Shown here one piece after another: positions 1-8,229 of a DNA stretch of 64,000 nt. Every line of letters begins with the position of its first letter. The first letter of the stretch is position 1. The translations under genes were made by a program, and so were the position numbers. The DNA lies in the NCBI RefSeq assembly GCF_048541835.1, contig NZ_JBLEOY010000001.1, positions 496,001 to 560,000 on the forward strand, read 5' to 3'. Below the pieces are notes generated by a model. That model was given only the letters and a program-made list of their open reading frames with translations, had not been told where the DNA came from and searched no databases. This DNA is from QIJE01 sp048541835 (GTDB taxonomy: Bacteria > SZUA-79 > Acidulodesulfobacterales > Acidulodesulfobacteraceae).

Positions 1-724
1 TTTAATAGGATGCAAATGCGAAGTTTGCACGTCGTCCAATCCGAAAAATAAAAGGCTTAGGCCGTCTGTTATGGTATCTGAAAATAACTTGGATATTTTA
101 ATAGATACCACGCCGGATTTGAGAACCCAAGCATTGAGTCTTAAGGTTGAAAACATAGATGCGGTATTATATACTCACACCCATGCCGACCATATTTTCG
201 GCATAGACGATTTAAGGATGTTTAACTATTTGAAAAACGAAGATAATAGATTTATACCCATATATGCATCGGAAACGGCAATAAATTTTATTAAAACCAA
301 ATTCGGCTACATTTTTAAAGAAAAATCCCAATCCAGCAAGCCCTACCTGACCCCCCACGTCCTCAACAAGAGTATAGAAATAAAGTCGGGGCTGAAAATA
401 ACGCCGATTCCCGTCTATCACGGAAAAAACCTGATAAACGGTTATAGAATAAACGATTTCGCATATATTACCGATACTTCTGAGATACCGGAGTCTTCGT
501 TGGACTTATTGAAAAATTTAGATATATTAATGATAGATGCGCTCAGGCATAAGCCGCATCCGACGCATCTCAGCATAGAAGAAGCAATCGCCGTTTCTAA
601 AAAAATAAATCCATCCAAAACATACTTCACGCATATGGGGCATGACTTAGATTACGAACGTATTAAGGAATATGGTACCGATAATCTTATGCCGGCATAT
701 GACGGATTGCGTATCGAGTTATAA
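1..724 (+). CDS. Metallo-beta-lactamase-fold hydrolase, PhnP-like (5' truncated)
   Basis: The frame is open from base 2 to the left edge, so the start lies outside the window. The first ATG in view (71) is internal. The upstream codons read GCKCEVC and then NPKNKRLRPS, the Cys-rich N-terminal signature of PhnP-like members of this superfamily. The di-metal motif HTHADH is encoded at 176-193, and further candidate ligands are in VYHGKN, the Asp of MIDALRHKPH and the His of YFTHMGHD. The family hydrolyses phosphodiesters (PhnP acts on cyclic phosphate intermediates), and the substrate here is unknown. The gene converges on lptG with 24 bases between them and no terminator hairpin. The family call is firm and the substrate is open. 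Confidence 0.85.
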   Translation, partial: LIGCKCEVCTSSNPKNKRLRPSVMVSENNLDILIDTTPDLRTQALSLKVENIDAVLYTHTHADHIFGIDDLRMFNYLKNEDNRFIPIYASETAINFIKTKFGYIFKEKSQSSKPYLTPHVLNKSIEIKSGLKITPIPVYHGKNLINGYRINDFAYITDTSEIPESSLDLLKNLDILMIDALRHKPHPTHLSIEEAIAVSKKINPSKTYFTHMGHDLDYERIKEYGTDNLMPAYDGLRIEL

Positions 725-748
725 GCCGTTCGATTACATGTTATGCCG

Positions 749-1858
749 TCAGTCTATATCCATCATAAGATACACGGCAAAGGATAAAAATATAATATTC
801 GCCATAAATGCAGCCAACAAGGGATTAAGTTGCGCCGACTCCCCAAGCGATAGGGCTATGGAATTTATAATCCACCAGGCAAACGCAAACGCTAAACTTA
901 TGCCCACGGAAATAGGAGAATTGCCTTTACTGCCGAGTATAAGCCCTATAGAAATTCCGATAAGTATAAGTATTAAGTTGACAACGGGATAGGATAGTTT
1001 GGAGTAATAATCGGTCAAGATATAGTTTAAACCCGACCCTGATTTTTTTGCGACGGCAATCATTCTTGAAAGATTTATTATGGATAAAAATTCCGGCTTT
1101 AATTTGTACGACCTAAAAAAGTTTAAATTCAAATAGATTGGAATCTCAACCGATTTGATACTCTTTTCGGAAAAAACAGCTTTATTTTTATTTGTAAAAT
1201 TAAACCTTACTTCGCGTACGCCTGTTAACTCAAGGCCTTTTTTACTGAAATAACCCACTTTTGCGATATATCTCTTGTTTAGTATGAATTTATCGTTAAA
1301 AATATATATGTTGACCCCTTTTATCGTTTTAGAAGTCGGCTCCATAGTCTTAGCGGTAATAATACTGTGTTTATAATGAATAAATATATTTTTGGTCCTA
1401 TATTGATATACGGAACCGATATTGTAAGTCTTATTCTTGTTGATATACCTCTGCATAACAACGCTTCGCAATATGTTAGACCTTACTACTATAAAATTAG
1501 AAAGCAAAAAAGCAAAAACAGATATTACCGCCCCTAAGACGATTAGCGGTAGAAAAAACCTAAACATGCTCAAACCGGAAGATTTTACCGCCGTTATTTC
1601 ATTATTCTTGTTAAAAAACGAAATAGAAAGCAGTGTCGCAAGAAGAACCGCCAACGGAAGCATCCGATATGTTATTTCCGGCAGTTTATAAATGAAATAA
1701 AGAATGACATACCTAAGTTCAGGGGCATGCTCGGTAAAAGTGCCTATATTGGAAATAAAATCCACTATTACGTAAAAAGCCGCTAAACTTATAATAGCTA
1801 TAATGAAATGTTTTAAAAATTCGCTTAATAAATATCTTTGCAGTATCTTAATCTTCAT
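749..1858 (-). CDS. lptG: LPS export permease LptG (YjgP/YjgQ family)
   Basis: A 369-residue inner-membrane permease half of the LptB2FG transporter that extracts lipopolysaccharide and passes it to the LptC-LptA bridge. Hydrophobic segments lie near residues 12-33, 52-75 and 100-125, then a periplasmic beta-jellyroll-like domain (about 130-280), then three C-terminal helices. This is the usual YjgP/YjgQ layout with three helices on each side. The N-terminus (LQRYLLSEFLK) resembles LptG more than LptF. It follows lptF after 49 bases on the same strand, so the two halves are probably co-transcribed. The ATPase and bridge genes lptB, lptA and lptC are about 10 kb away. The lptF versus lptG assignment rests on similarity by eye. 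Confidence 0.88.
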   Translation of the reverse strand: MKIKILQRYLLSEFLKHFIIAIISLAAFYVIVDFISNIGTFTEHAPELRYVILYFIYKLPEITYRMLPLAVLLATLLSISFFNKNNEITAVKSSGLSMFRFFLPLIVLGAVISVFAFLLSNFIVVRSNILRSVVMQRYINKNKTYNIGSVYQYRTKNIFIHYKHSIITAKTMEPTSKTIKGVNIYIFNDKFILNKRYIAKVGYFSKKGLELTGVREVRFNFTNKNKAVFSEKSIKSVEIPIYLNLNFFRSYKLKPEFLSIINLSRMIAVAKKSGSGLNYILTDYYSKLSYPVVNLILILIGISIGLILGSKGNSPISVGISLAFAFAWWIINSIALSLGESAQLNPLLAAFMANIIFLSFAVYLMMDID

Positions 1859-1907
1859 AAATTTATTATCGCCATATTACATTTGGATTAAAACCGTTTA
1901 TTTATAT

Positions 1908-2999
1908 TTATTGCCTTAGAAATGCCTTTGTATATAATATAATTCCCAAAACGACGAGGAATAAATCCGCTCCCCATGTGCCTATAAAGGGATCAAGCTG
2001 ATTTCTGAGCGACAGATAAAACCCGGACGTAAATAAAACATAGTAAATTACAACGATAATTATCGTATAGAAAATTGCAAGAAACAAGCTTCTTTTTTCC
2101 ATAAGCATACCGAGTGGCAGCCCTATGAATACGAATAATAAAGCGGCCATCGGTATAGCAATCTTTTTATACATATACACAAGATACATACTTTTTAATT
2201 TACGGTTATGTTCGGAGAGATACCTCCTTGCAAGCTGAGGAAACGTCAAAAAATGAACCGAGCTGTTCTTCCCCGGAAAAGATAGCCCCCTCAATTTGAT
2301 GTTTATCTTATAGTCATCAAAATGCAATATCCAGAAATTTTTAGAATATGGATTTTGATTTTGAATAATTCCGTTCTTTAAATAAAGAGACAGGGTATTT
2401 TGTTTTTGATTATACGTTATAATACCCCTTTTAGCGATTAACGTCTCGGGTTCGCTGCCCACTTTATTCAATATAAAAATACCCTTAAGGGTATTTTTAT
2501 TTGTATTAACATCCTTGACAAAAATCTTTAAATTTCCAAATCTATCGGTAAACGCATTTTTCTTTAATGCCGAAAGCGCCGCATTTTTAACCTCTTTTAC
2601 CGCAAGCACCCTAAAAAAAAAGTTAAATCTCGGAGCCATATAAAAAGAAAAAAAAATGGAAATCGATAGCGGTATCAAAGCAAAAATAATAACGGGCTTG
2701 GTAAGCCTGAATATACTTACGCCGGAAGCCGTTAACGCCGCAATCTCGTTGTCTTGAGTCATCTTGCCGAAAACCGCCAACACGGCAAGCAGGAAAGAGA
2801 CCGGAAGGGTTATTATCATAAAATCCGGTATCGTCAAGCTTGCAAGTTTTAACACCGCCAAAACGCTTATACCCTCGTTAAGGACCATCTGAGTCAGCAG
2901 CAGGATACGATTGATCGTAACGCTGAAAGTAAAAATCAAAAGCCCAAAAACAAATGGGAAAATCATCTGTTTAAATATATATCTGTCTACTGTCGACAT
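1908..2999 (-). CDS. lptF: LPS export permease LptF (YjgP/YjgQ family)
   Basis: A 363-residue permease that partners LptG in the LPS transporter. The N-terminus (VDRYIFKQMIFPF) and the segment with TQDNEIAALTASGVSIF, the coupling-helix region that contacts LptB, are typical of LptF. Three helices lie before and three after a periplasmic domain at about residues 130-270. It is the first gene of an lptF-lptG pair, divergent from the receiver-domain gene across a 186-base AT-rich spacer. The ribosome-binding site is weak (an AGG a few bases before ATG). The coding sequence contains a 28-base perfect palindrome at 2473-2500, listed separately. Confidence 0.88.
   Translation of the reverse strand: MSTVDRYIFKQMIFPFVFGLLIFTFSVTINRILLLTQMVLNEGISVLAVLKLASLTIPDFMIITLPVSFLLAVLAVFGKMTQDNEIAALTASGVSIFRLTKPVIIFALIPLSISIFFSFYMAPRFNFFFRVLAVKEVKNAALSALKKNAFTDRFGNLKIFVKDVNTNKNTLKGIFILNKVGSEPETLIAKRGIITYNQKQNTLSLYLKNGIIQNQNPYSKNFWILHFDDYKINIKLRGLSFPGKNSSVHFLTFPQLARRYLSEHNRKLKSMYLVYMYKKIAIPMAALLFVFIGLPLGMLMEKRSLFLAIFYTIIIVVIYYVLFTSGFYLSLRNQLDPFIGTWGADLFLVVLGIILYTKAFLRQ
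2473..2500. repeat. 28-base perfect palindrome inside lptF
   Basis: Two 14-base arms meet with no spacer, centred between bases 2486 and 2487. The central ten bases are CCCTTAAGGG, flanked by A-rich and T-rich arms. In RNA of either strand this could form a hairpin of about 12 pairs with a UUAA loop and a U-rich 3' arm, rather like a weak bidirectional terminator. On the lptF strand it encodes the residues around TLKGIFI in the periplasmic domain, so it also has to satisfy coding constraints. Confidence 0.8.
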
Positions 3000-3036
3000 A
3001 AAAGCCTGCTTATTTTTAAATATTTAGTTTAAATTA

Positions 3037-3120
3037 TTGACTATATTATTTATTAATATTAATATTAATATATCGTACGTATCTCATGGGTATTAATTAG
3101 GTCAAAATTTATGATATAGT
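3037..3120 (+). promoter_or_regulatory. Candidate promoter region of the receiver-nadC operon
   Basis: TTGACT at 3037-3042 and TAATAT at 3060-3065 are 17 bases apart, a good sigma-70-type pair that would give a leader of about 115 bases. The -10 box lies in a TATTAA tandem repeat (three copies, 3051-3068). A second candidate is the extended -10 TGATATAGT at 3112-3120, which lacks a good -35 box. The AT-rich setting makes chance matches likely. The gene's ribosome-binding site, TTGGAGG just before 3186, is strong. Confidence 0.5.
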
Positions 3121-3185
3121 ATAACAAAAATTATAATTGTTTTAAAGGTGTTAAGGACTTTAAAGACATTGGAGGGCGATTTATT

Positions 3186-4355
3186 ATGGTGCACGATTTA
3201 ATTTTTATAGATGACAGCGAAGCGATGCAGAGGGCGGTATCCACCATATTTCTTAGTAATCCGGAATTTAAGTTAGACATGATTAGCGAACCGTCGTTGC
3301 TTTTAAATGAGACGGAAGAATTTACGCCGGACTTAATTATACTAAATTACGACACGATTAACACGGAATTAAAAAAGAGCATTGTCGAGATTAAAAGCAG
3401 CGATAATTTCTCGGATACCCCGCTTCTGTTATTAGTGCCTTCGGATTTATCGGACAAAGAAAGAGAATCTCTCATAGAGCTTAAAGCAGACGGCTTCATA
3501 TACAGGCCGTTTGATAAAAACTCGTTTATCTCTAAAATAAAAAGGACGCTAAGCGCTAAAATACGTAATAAAAAAGAGGCGAAGACAGAGGAAAAGATAT
3601 ACGACATTTCATCGTTCGAGGTTAAACCCGAGACCGAGACATCATCCGAACCGCCTTCTGCTGCCGATGCGGCTTTAGCGAATCCATCCCCGGAGACCGA
3701 TTTTACCGATAAAGCTGCGGAACCCGCATCGGAAGATTCATATGATACCAACGACCAGACAAATACAGATTCTTCGGAACTGAGCCAGGCTTTCGAGAAT
3801 CTTTTTAAAGACGATGCAATATTCAAGGAGTTTAAGGAACTTAACAAAAAAGAAACCGCCTCTCAAGTTTCGTCTGCCGGCATTATGCCGGAAACGCAAC
3901 CAGCGGGCGAATCCATTGTGCCCGCTAACTCCGAGAGCCTTTCGGAAAAGATTAATCTTACTGAAAATATTGCCAAAAACTTGGAATCTGAAAATTCTCT
4001 AGACATTAATTATGCCTTGGACGACGATAAATCGGACGAACATCCCGAACCGGATATGCCCCTCGAACAACAGGAAACAGCTGCATTGAGAGAGCCGGCT
4101 ATGGAGGATAAATCCGTTACCCAACCTTTTAACGATGACAAAAATAATATAAACGCAGATAATCATAAAGGAGAATTAGATTTGAAAATCTTAGATGAGC
4201 AAGATTTAGTTAAATTAGACGATTATTTAAGGGATGCGATAGAAAAAACTCTTGAGGAGGTTAAGCCTCGGATAGTAGAGAGTATAAAAAATACCATGCC
4301 GGATATTATAGAAAAGCTTGTTAAGGAAGAAATAGAAAAAATTAAGCAACAATAA
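3186..4355 (+). CDS. Degenerate response-regulator receiver protein with long acidic linker
   Basis: 389 residues in three parts. Residues 1-120 form a CheY-like receiver fold beginning IFIDDS with the acidic pair D9-D10. Residues about 125-330 are Ser/Glu/Asp/Pro-rich and look disordered. The last 60 residues are amphipathic, with the pattern VKPRIVESIKNTMPDIIEKL, a tail seen in deltaproteobacterial receiver proteins. The receiver is degenerate: Asn54 sits where the phosphoacceptor Asp is expected (PDLIILN), Val84 replaces the usual Thr/Ser, and Arg107 replaces the conserved Lys (RPF for KPF). Asp56 is two residues away and could be a substitute. No DNA-binding domain is visible. It probably acts as a phosphorylation-independent interaction protein. 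nadC follows after 10 bases. Confidence 0.75.
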   Translation: MVHDLIFIDDSEAMQRAVSTIFLSNPEFKLDMISEPSLLLNETEEFTPDLIILNYDTINTELKKSIVEIKSSDNFSDTPLLLLVPSDLSDKERESLIELKADGFIYRPFDKNSFISKIKRTLSAKIRNKKEAKTEEKIYDISSFEVKPETETSSEPPSAADAALANPSPETDFTDKAAEPASEDSYDTNDQTNTDSSELSQAFENLFKDDAIFKEFKELNKKETASQVSSAGIMPETQPAGESIVPANSESLSEKINLTENIAKNLESENSLDINYALDDDKSDEHPEPDMPLEQQETAALREPAMEDKSVTQPFNDDKNNINADNHKGELDLKILDEQDLVKLDDYLRDAIEKTLEEVKPRIVESIKNTMPDIIEKLVKEEIEKIKQQ

Positions 4356-4365
4356 AGGCAAAAAT

Positions 4366-5217
4366 ATGCGTATTTTTGAATCTCAGGTAAAACCGCTAAT
4401 CTACACGGCTCTAAATGAAGATATAAAAGGCGGCGATATTACGACCGATGCGCTCACATTAAAAGACGACCCGATCGTACGATGTGAAGTTATAGCTAAA
4501 GAACAATCCGTAGTGTGCGGATTGCCCCTGTTTTCCATGGTTATAGATATGGTTTCGAGCGGCAATTATGAAATGGATTTTTTAGTTCGCGAAGGCGACT
4601 CGGTGTTAAAATCCTGCAGCGTTATATCGTTTGAGGCAAAAGCAAGCGTCATACTTTATGCGGAGAGAACCGCACTTAATTTTCTCCAGCATTTATCCGG
4701 CATAGCAACGGCGTCCCATATTGCCGCAAATGAACTTAGGGGACTTAAAACTAAAGTATTGGATACCAGAAAGACCATTCCGGGTTTAAGAGCCCTTCAG
4801 AAATATGCAGTCAAAACAGGGGGCGGAGAAAATCACAGATTTGACCTTTCATCTGGAATACTTATAAAAGACAATCACATTAAGCTCGCGGGCGGAATAA
4901 AAAATGCCGTAAGTATGGTTAAAGACTATCATTCGGGTTTAAATTTCAAAATAGAAATAGAAACGGCAAATCTTGCCGAGGTTAAAGAGGCATTAGACGC
5001 AAAAGCGGATATAATAATGTTAGATAATATGGACCCCGATACAATGAAAGATGCCGTCTGCATCATAGACGGAAATGCCCTTACCGAGGCTTCCGGAAAT
5101 ATAAAAACAACTCAATTAAGAAGTATTGCTGAATTGACAAGCGTAGATTATATTTCTATGGGATGTCTGACTAACTCTGTTACGCCTGCCGATTTCTCAT
5201 TAAATTTTATTGTTTAA
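4366..5217 (+). CDS. nadC: Nicotinate-nucleotide pyrophosphorylase (quinolinate phosphoribosyltransferase)
   Basis: 283 residues, normal for NadC. It converts quinolinate and PRPP to nicotinate mononucleotide, CO2 and pyrophosphate in de novo NAD synthesis. Visible family motifs are GGDITTDA (22-29), RTALNFLQHLSG with Arg101 (101-112), DTRKTIPGLR (133-142), the GGGENHR loop with His157 and Arg158, and KDNH (168-171). These are the known quinolinate- and phosphate-binding residues. It starts 10 bases after the receiver gene and is probably co-transcribed with it. No nadA or nadB is in the window. Confidence 0.97.
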   Translation: MRIFESQVKPLIYTALNEDIKGGDITTDALTLKDDPIVRCEVIAKEQSVVCGLPLFSMVIDMVSSGNYEMDFLVREGDSVLKSCSVISFEAKASVILYAERTALNFLQHLSGIATASHIAANELRGLKTKVLDTRKTIPGLRALQKYAVKTGGGENHRFDLSSGILIKDNHIKLAGGIKNAVSMVKDYHSGLNFKIEIETANLAEVKEALDAKADIIMLDNMDPDTMKDAVCIIDGNALTEASGNIKTTQLRSIAELTSVDYISMGCLTNSVTPADFSLNFIV

Positions 5218-5220
5218 ATT

Positions 5221-5251
5221 TTACTTAAATTTTTTATATAAATGATATAAT
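5221..5251 (+). promoter_or_regulatory. Candidate promoter for birA-coaX
   Basis: An extended -10 element TGATATAAT ends at 5251. A weak -35-like TTACTT at 5221-5226 is spaced 19 bases from the hexamer at 5246-5251. It would give a leader of about 40 bases ahead of birA, whose ribosome-binding site is AAGGGG about 10 bases before ATG. The 82-base spacer after nadC contains nothing else recognisable. Confidence 0.45.
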
Positions 5252-5299
5252 ATAATATATAGGTTTATAAAAATATAAAATTTCAAGGGGCTATAGAAA

Positions 5300-6112
5300 A
5301 TGGACGAAATAAAGCGCATTGATACCTCAAAAATTAAAAAAAGGCTTAAGGGTTATTTTATGGAGAAAGACCTGTATTATCAAAAGAAAGTTGACTCCAC
5401 AAATACTATCGCCAGAGATTTAATATCCAAGGGCGCAAAAAACGGAAGCGTAGTTATAGCAGATTGTCAGGAAAAGGGCAGGGGAAGAAACGGAAAGATA
5501 TGGACGTCTCCATGTGGATGCAACATATATATGTCCATTATACTGAGACCCAAGTTCAACCCTGAAACAGCGCAAGGAATGACTATTTTGGCCGCGGTTT
5601 CCGTTGCCGACGCAATAGCTGAGGTCGCCTTCTTAAAGCCTCAGATCAAATGGCCGAACGATATCCTTATAGGCTCAAAAAAGGTTTCCGGCATATTGAC
5701 CGAGATGAGTACGCAAAATATGAACATAGAGTATATCATCGTCGGTATAGGAATGAACGTCAACACCGAAGAGGAAGACATAGACGATAATATAAGAGAT
5801 ATCGCAACATCGCTTTTAATAGAGTCTAAAAAGATAAATGGCCCAACCGACCCCATAGATAGAAATAAACTTATAGCGTCCATTTTAAACAAGTTCGATA
5901 AGTATTACGAAATGTTTTTATCTACGGGTTTATCGTCTATCCTTCAAAACTACCAGAAATACTTCGATATGATGGGTAAGGCAATCAGGATAAATATCAA
6001 GGACAAAGACGTCGAGGGACAAGTCGTCGGCATTGATTCTAAGGGAGCCCTTCTTTTAAAAACCGGTGAAAATAAATTGGAGAAGGTCATCTCCGGCGAA
6101 ATATATTTTTAA
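5300..6112 (+). CDS. birA: Biotin--[acetyl-CoA-carboxylase] ligase
   Basis: 270 residues with only about 20 ahead of the catalytic domain, so this is a group I ligase without the N-terminal DNA-binding repressor domain of E. coli BirA. The biotinyl-AMP loop GRGRNG is at 60-65, KWPND at 117-121, and KKVSGILTE at 127-135 holds the catalytic lysine region. A small C-terminal SH3-like domain begins near residue 220 and ends in VISGEIYF. It activates biotin with ATP and attaches it to carboxylase carrier lysines. coaX starts three bases after its stop codon, which suggests translational coupling. Confidence 0.95.
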   Translation: MDEIKRIDTSKIKKRLKGYFMEKDLYYQKKVDSTNTIARDLISKGAKNGSVVIADCQEKGRGRNGKIWTSPCGCNIYMSIILRPKFNPETAQGMTILAAVSVADAIAEVAFLKPQIKWPNDILIGSKKVSGILTEMSTQNMNIEYIIVGIGMNVNTEEEDIDDNIRDIATSLLIESKKINGPTDPIDRNKLIASILNKFDKYYEMFLSTGLSSILQNYQKYFDMMGKAIRINIKDKDVEGQVVGIDSKGALLLKTGENKLEKVISGEIYF

Positions 6113-6115
6113 AAT

Positions 6116-6901
6116 ATGTTATTAGCATGCGATATAGGTAATTCCTCCTCAAATTTCGGAATATTCGATGAAAAAAACAATATAGTTAAGACTTTCAAGG
6201 TAAATACGGCAAAGATATCTTCCTTGAACGATTTAAAGAGGCTTTTCGCCAAAAACTTTTCGCCAAAAGAGATAAACAATGCATCCATCTCCTCGGTAGT
6301 ACCCTCGGCAGATCCGATATATAAAGAATTTTTTGATAAAATGAAAATTAACTCTTTTTATATTTCATCTAAAATAAAGTTAAACATCCGAATTTGCTTA
6401 GAAAATAGCAACAAATTGGGTTCAGACAGGATAGCCAACGTGAGTTATGCCTTTTTTACAGGACAAAAGTTTCATATAATAGTAGATTCCGGAACCGCTT
6501 TAACTATAGACGTAATGGACAAAAGGGGTCATTTTCTCGGAGGGATCATCTTTCCGGGACTTTCTATGCTAACGAATTCGCTTTATCAATCTACGGAAAA
6601 ACTCCCGATAGTCGAAGCAACAAAGAAAAATATAAAAAAAATAGGAATAATAGGTACAAATACGGAGAATTCAATACTATCAGGAATATACTTCGGATAT
6701 ATTTACTCTATCAAGGGTTTTATAGACAACATCTATAAATATTACAATTGCACGCCGGAAGACGCAAACATAATAATCACCGGCGGCAATTGCAATCTAA
6801 TCACTGACGCTTTGAACTTAAAATATCAAAACAAAATCGATAAGTTCTGGACGCTTAAGGGAATCAAATATCTATATGATCTAAATATCGGAGATAAATA
6901 G
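6116..6901 (+). CDS. coaX: Type III pantothenate kinase
   Basis: 261 residues, typical of CoaX. It phosphorylates pantothenate in the first step of coenzyme A synthesis. The acidic ATP-site motif ACDIGNSS (4-11), GSDR (102-105) and DSGTALTIDV (124-133) with the following GGIIFPG are the hallmarks of the ASKHA-fold type III enzyme, which needs a monovalent cation and is not feedback-inhibited by CoA. It is tightly coupled to birA, a common bacterial pairing. Its 3' end converges on ahcY with seven bases between them and no terminator. Confidence 0.95.
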   Translation: MLLACDIGNSSSNFGIFDEKNNIVKTFKVNTAKISSLNDLKRLFAKNFSPKEINNASISSVVPSADPIYKEFFDKMKINSFYISSKIKLNIRICLENSNKLGSDRIANVSYAFFTGQKFHIIVDSGTALTIDVMDKRGHFLGGIIFPGLSMLTNSLYQSTEKLPIVEATKKNIKKIGIIGTNTENSILSGIYFGYIYSIKGFIDNIYKYYNCTPEDANIIITGGNCNLITDALNLKYQNKIDKFWTLKGIKYLYDLNIGDK

Positions 6902-6908
6902 TTTTTTA

Positions 6909-8159
6909 TTACGTACCTTCCCGCCATGATTTTAAATAAGTTATCTGCTCTTCGGTAAGCACATCTATTTCTACCCCGAGGGACTTCAATTTTAAGAATG
7001 CGATTCTTTCGTCTATTTCCTTGGGAACGTCGTAAACCTTAGGAGGCATCGTCTCTCCGAAGACCACGAATTCCGCCGAAAGAGCCTGTACGGAAAAACT
7101 CATATCCATAACGCTTGCCGGGTGTCCGTGAGCGCTTGCAAGGTTGATTAATCTGCCTTCCGCAAGCAAATATATTCTGTTACCGTTGCTTAGCGTATAT
7201 TCTTCAATAAAATCTTTGACCTTTTTGACCTTCTTTGCCATCTTCTTTAACTTCTTTATATTTATCTCAATGTCAAAATGCCCGGAATTAGAAACTATAG
7301 CGCCATCTTTCATATTTTCAAAGTGCTCTGCGTCTATAATATTTATATCGCCGGTTACCGTACAAAAAATATCACCTATTTTAGCGGCTTCGGTACCCTT
7401 CATGACCCTGAATCCGTCCATCACCGCCTCTAACGCCTTAACCGGATCGACCTCGGTAACTATAACGTTAGAACCGATACCTTTCGCCCTTAATGCAAGC
7501 CCTTTTCCGCACCAGCCATAACCCATAACGACAAAATTTTTGCCGGCAAGAAGCACGTCCGTAGCCCTTATTATGCCGTCTATCGTAGATTGTCCAGTCC
7601 CGTATCTATTATCAAAAAGGTGTTTAGCATCGGCATCGTTTACGGCAATTACCGGTATCTTAAGTTCTCCCGCCGACTCCATAGAACGCAGCCTTATTAC
7701 ACCGGTAGTGGTTTCTTCCATGGACGCCTTTATGTTTTTAATCAATTTTTTATGTTTTTTATGTATTACGGATATGATATCCGCCCCGTCGTCAAGGGTA
7801 ATATTGGGTTCCTGACTTAAAACGCTTTCTATGTGTTTGTAATAGGTATCAGAATCCTCTCCCCTGATAGCATAAACGTCTATCCCAAAATCCTTTGTAA
7901 GAGATGCGGCAACATCGTCCTGCGTGGACAGGGGATTTGATGCGCATAAATATACCCCCGCGCCGCCTTCTTTTAATGTCCTTGCGAGGTTAGCCGTTTC
8001 TGCCGTAACATGGAGGCATAAGCCCATATTCAGGCCTTTAAAGGGCTTCTTCTCGGCAAACTGCTCTTTTATCAGACCCAAAACCGGCATATCCTGCTCT
8101 GCCCATAATATTCTTTCTTTACCATGACTTGCAAGCTTAATATCCTTAATATCCGACAT
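6909..8159 (-). CDS. ahcY: Adenosylhomocysteinase (S-adenosylhomocysteine hydrolase)
   Basis: 416 residues. It hydrolyses S-adenosylhomocysteine to homocysteine and adenosine using tightly bound NAD. Visible motifs are LHVTAETANL near residue 50, ASNPLSTQDDVAA near residue 75, the Rossmann motif GYGWCGKGLA near residue 213, and the C-terminal GRLINLASAHGHPA. The length matches the short form without the insertion of about 40 residues found in many proteobacterial enzymes. The ribosome-binding site GGAG lies about five bases from ATG. It follows metK by 70 bases on the same strand, so the two activated-methyl-cycle genes are likely co-expressed. Confidence 0.97.
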   Translation of the reverse strand: MSDIKDIKLASHGKERILWAEQDMPVLGLIKEQFAEKKPFKGLNMGLCLHVTAETANLARTLKEGGAGVYLCASNPLSTQDDVAASLTKDFGIDVYAIRGEDSDTYYKHIESVLSQEPNITLDDGADIISVIHKKHKKLIKNIKASMEETTTGVIRLRSMESAGELKIPVIAVNDADAKHLFDNRYGTGQSTIDGIIRATDVLLAGKNFVVMGYGWCGKGLALRAKGIGSNVIVTEVDPVKALEAVMDGFRVMKGTEAAKIGDIFCTVTGDINIIDAEHFENMKDGAIVSNSGHFDIEINIKKLKKMAKKVKKVKDFIEEYTLSNGNRIYLLAEGRLINLASAHGHPASVMDMSFSVQALSAEFVVFGETMPPKVYDVPKEIDERIAFLKLKSLGVEIDVLTEEQITYLKSWREGT

Positions 8160-8229
8160 TTCGTCTCCTTTAAATTGTTTTTTATCCTATCTTATATATT
8201 TTTTATATAAAGATTTAGGCATTTTTACC

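Noticed and set aside
3051..3073. TATTAA tandem repeat as a possible replication or mobile-element site
   Set aside because: It is only three copies in an AT-rich promoter region, with no DnaA boxes or target duplications nearby.
3347..3847. A 166-codon minus-strand open frame opposite the receiver gene
   Set aside because: Its Ser-rich sequence reflects the antisense of the acidic linker; there is no start signal and no family resemblance.
6890..6920. A terminator between convergent coaX and ahcY
   Set aside because: The genes are seven bases apart and no hairpin with a T-run is present.
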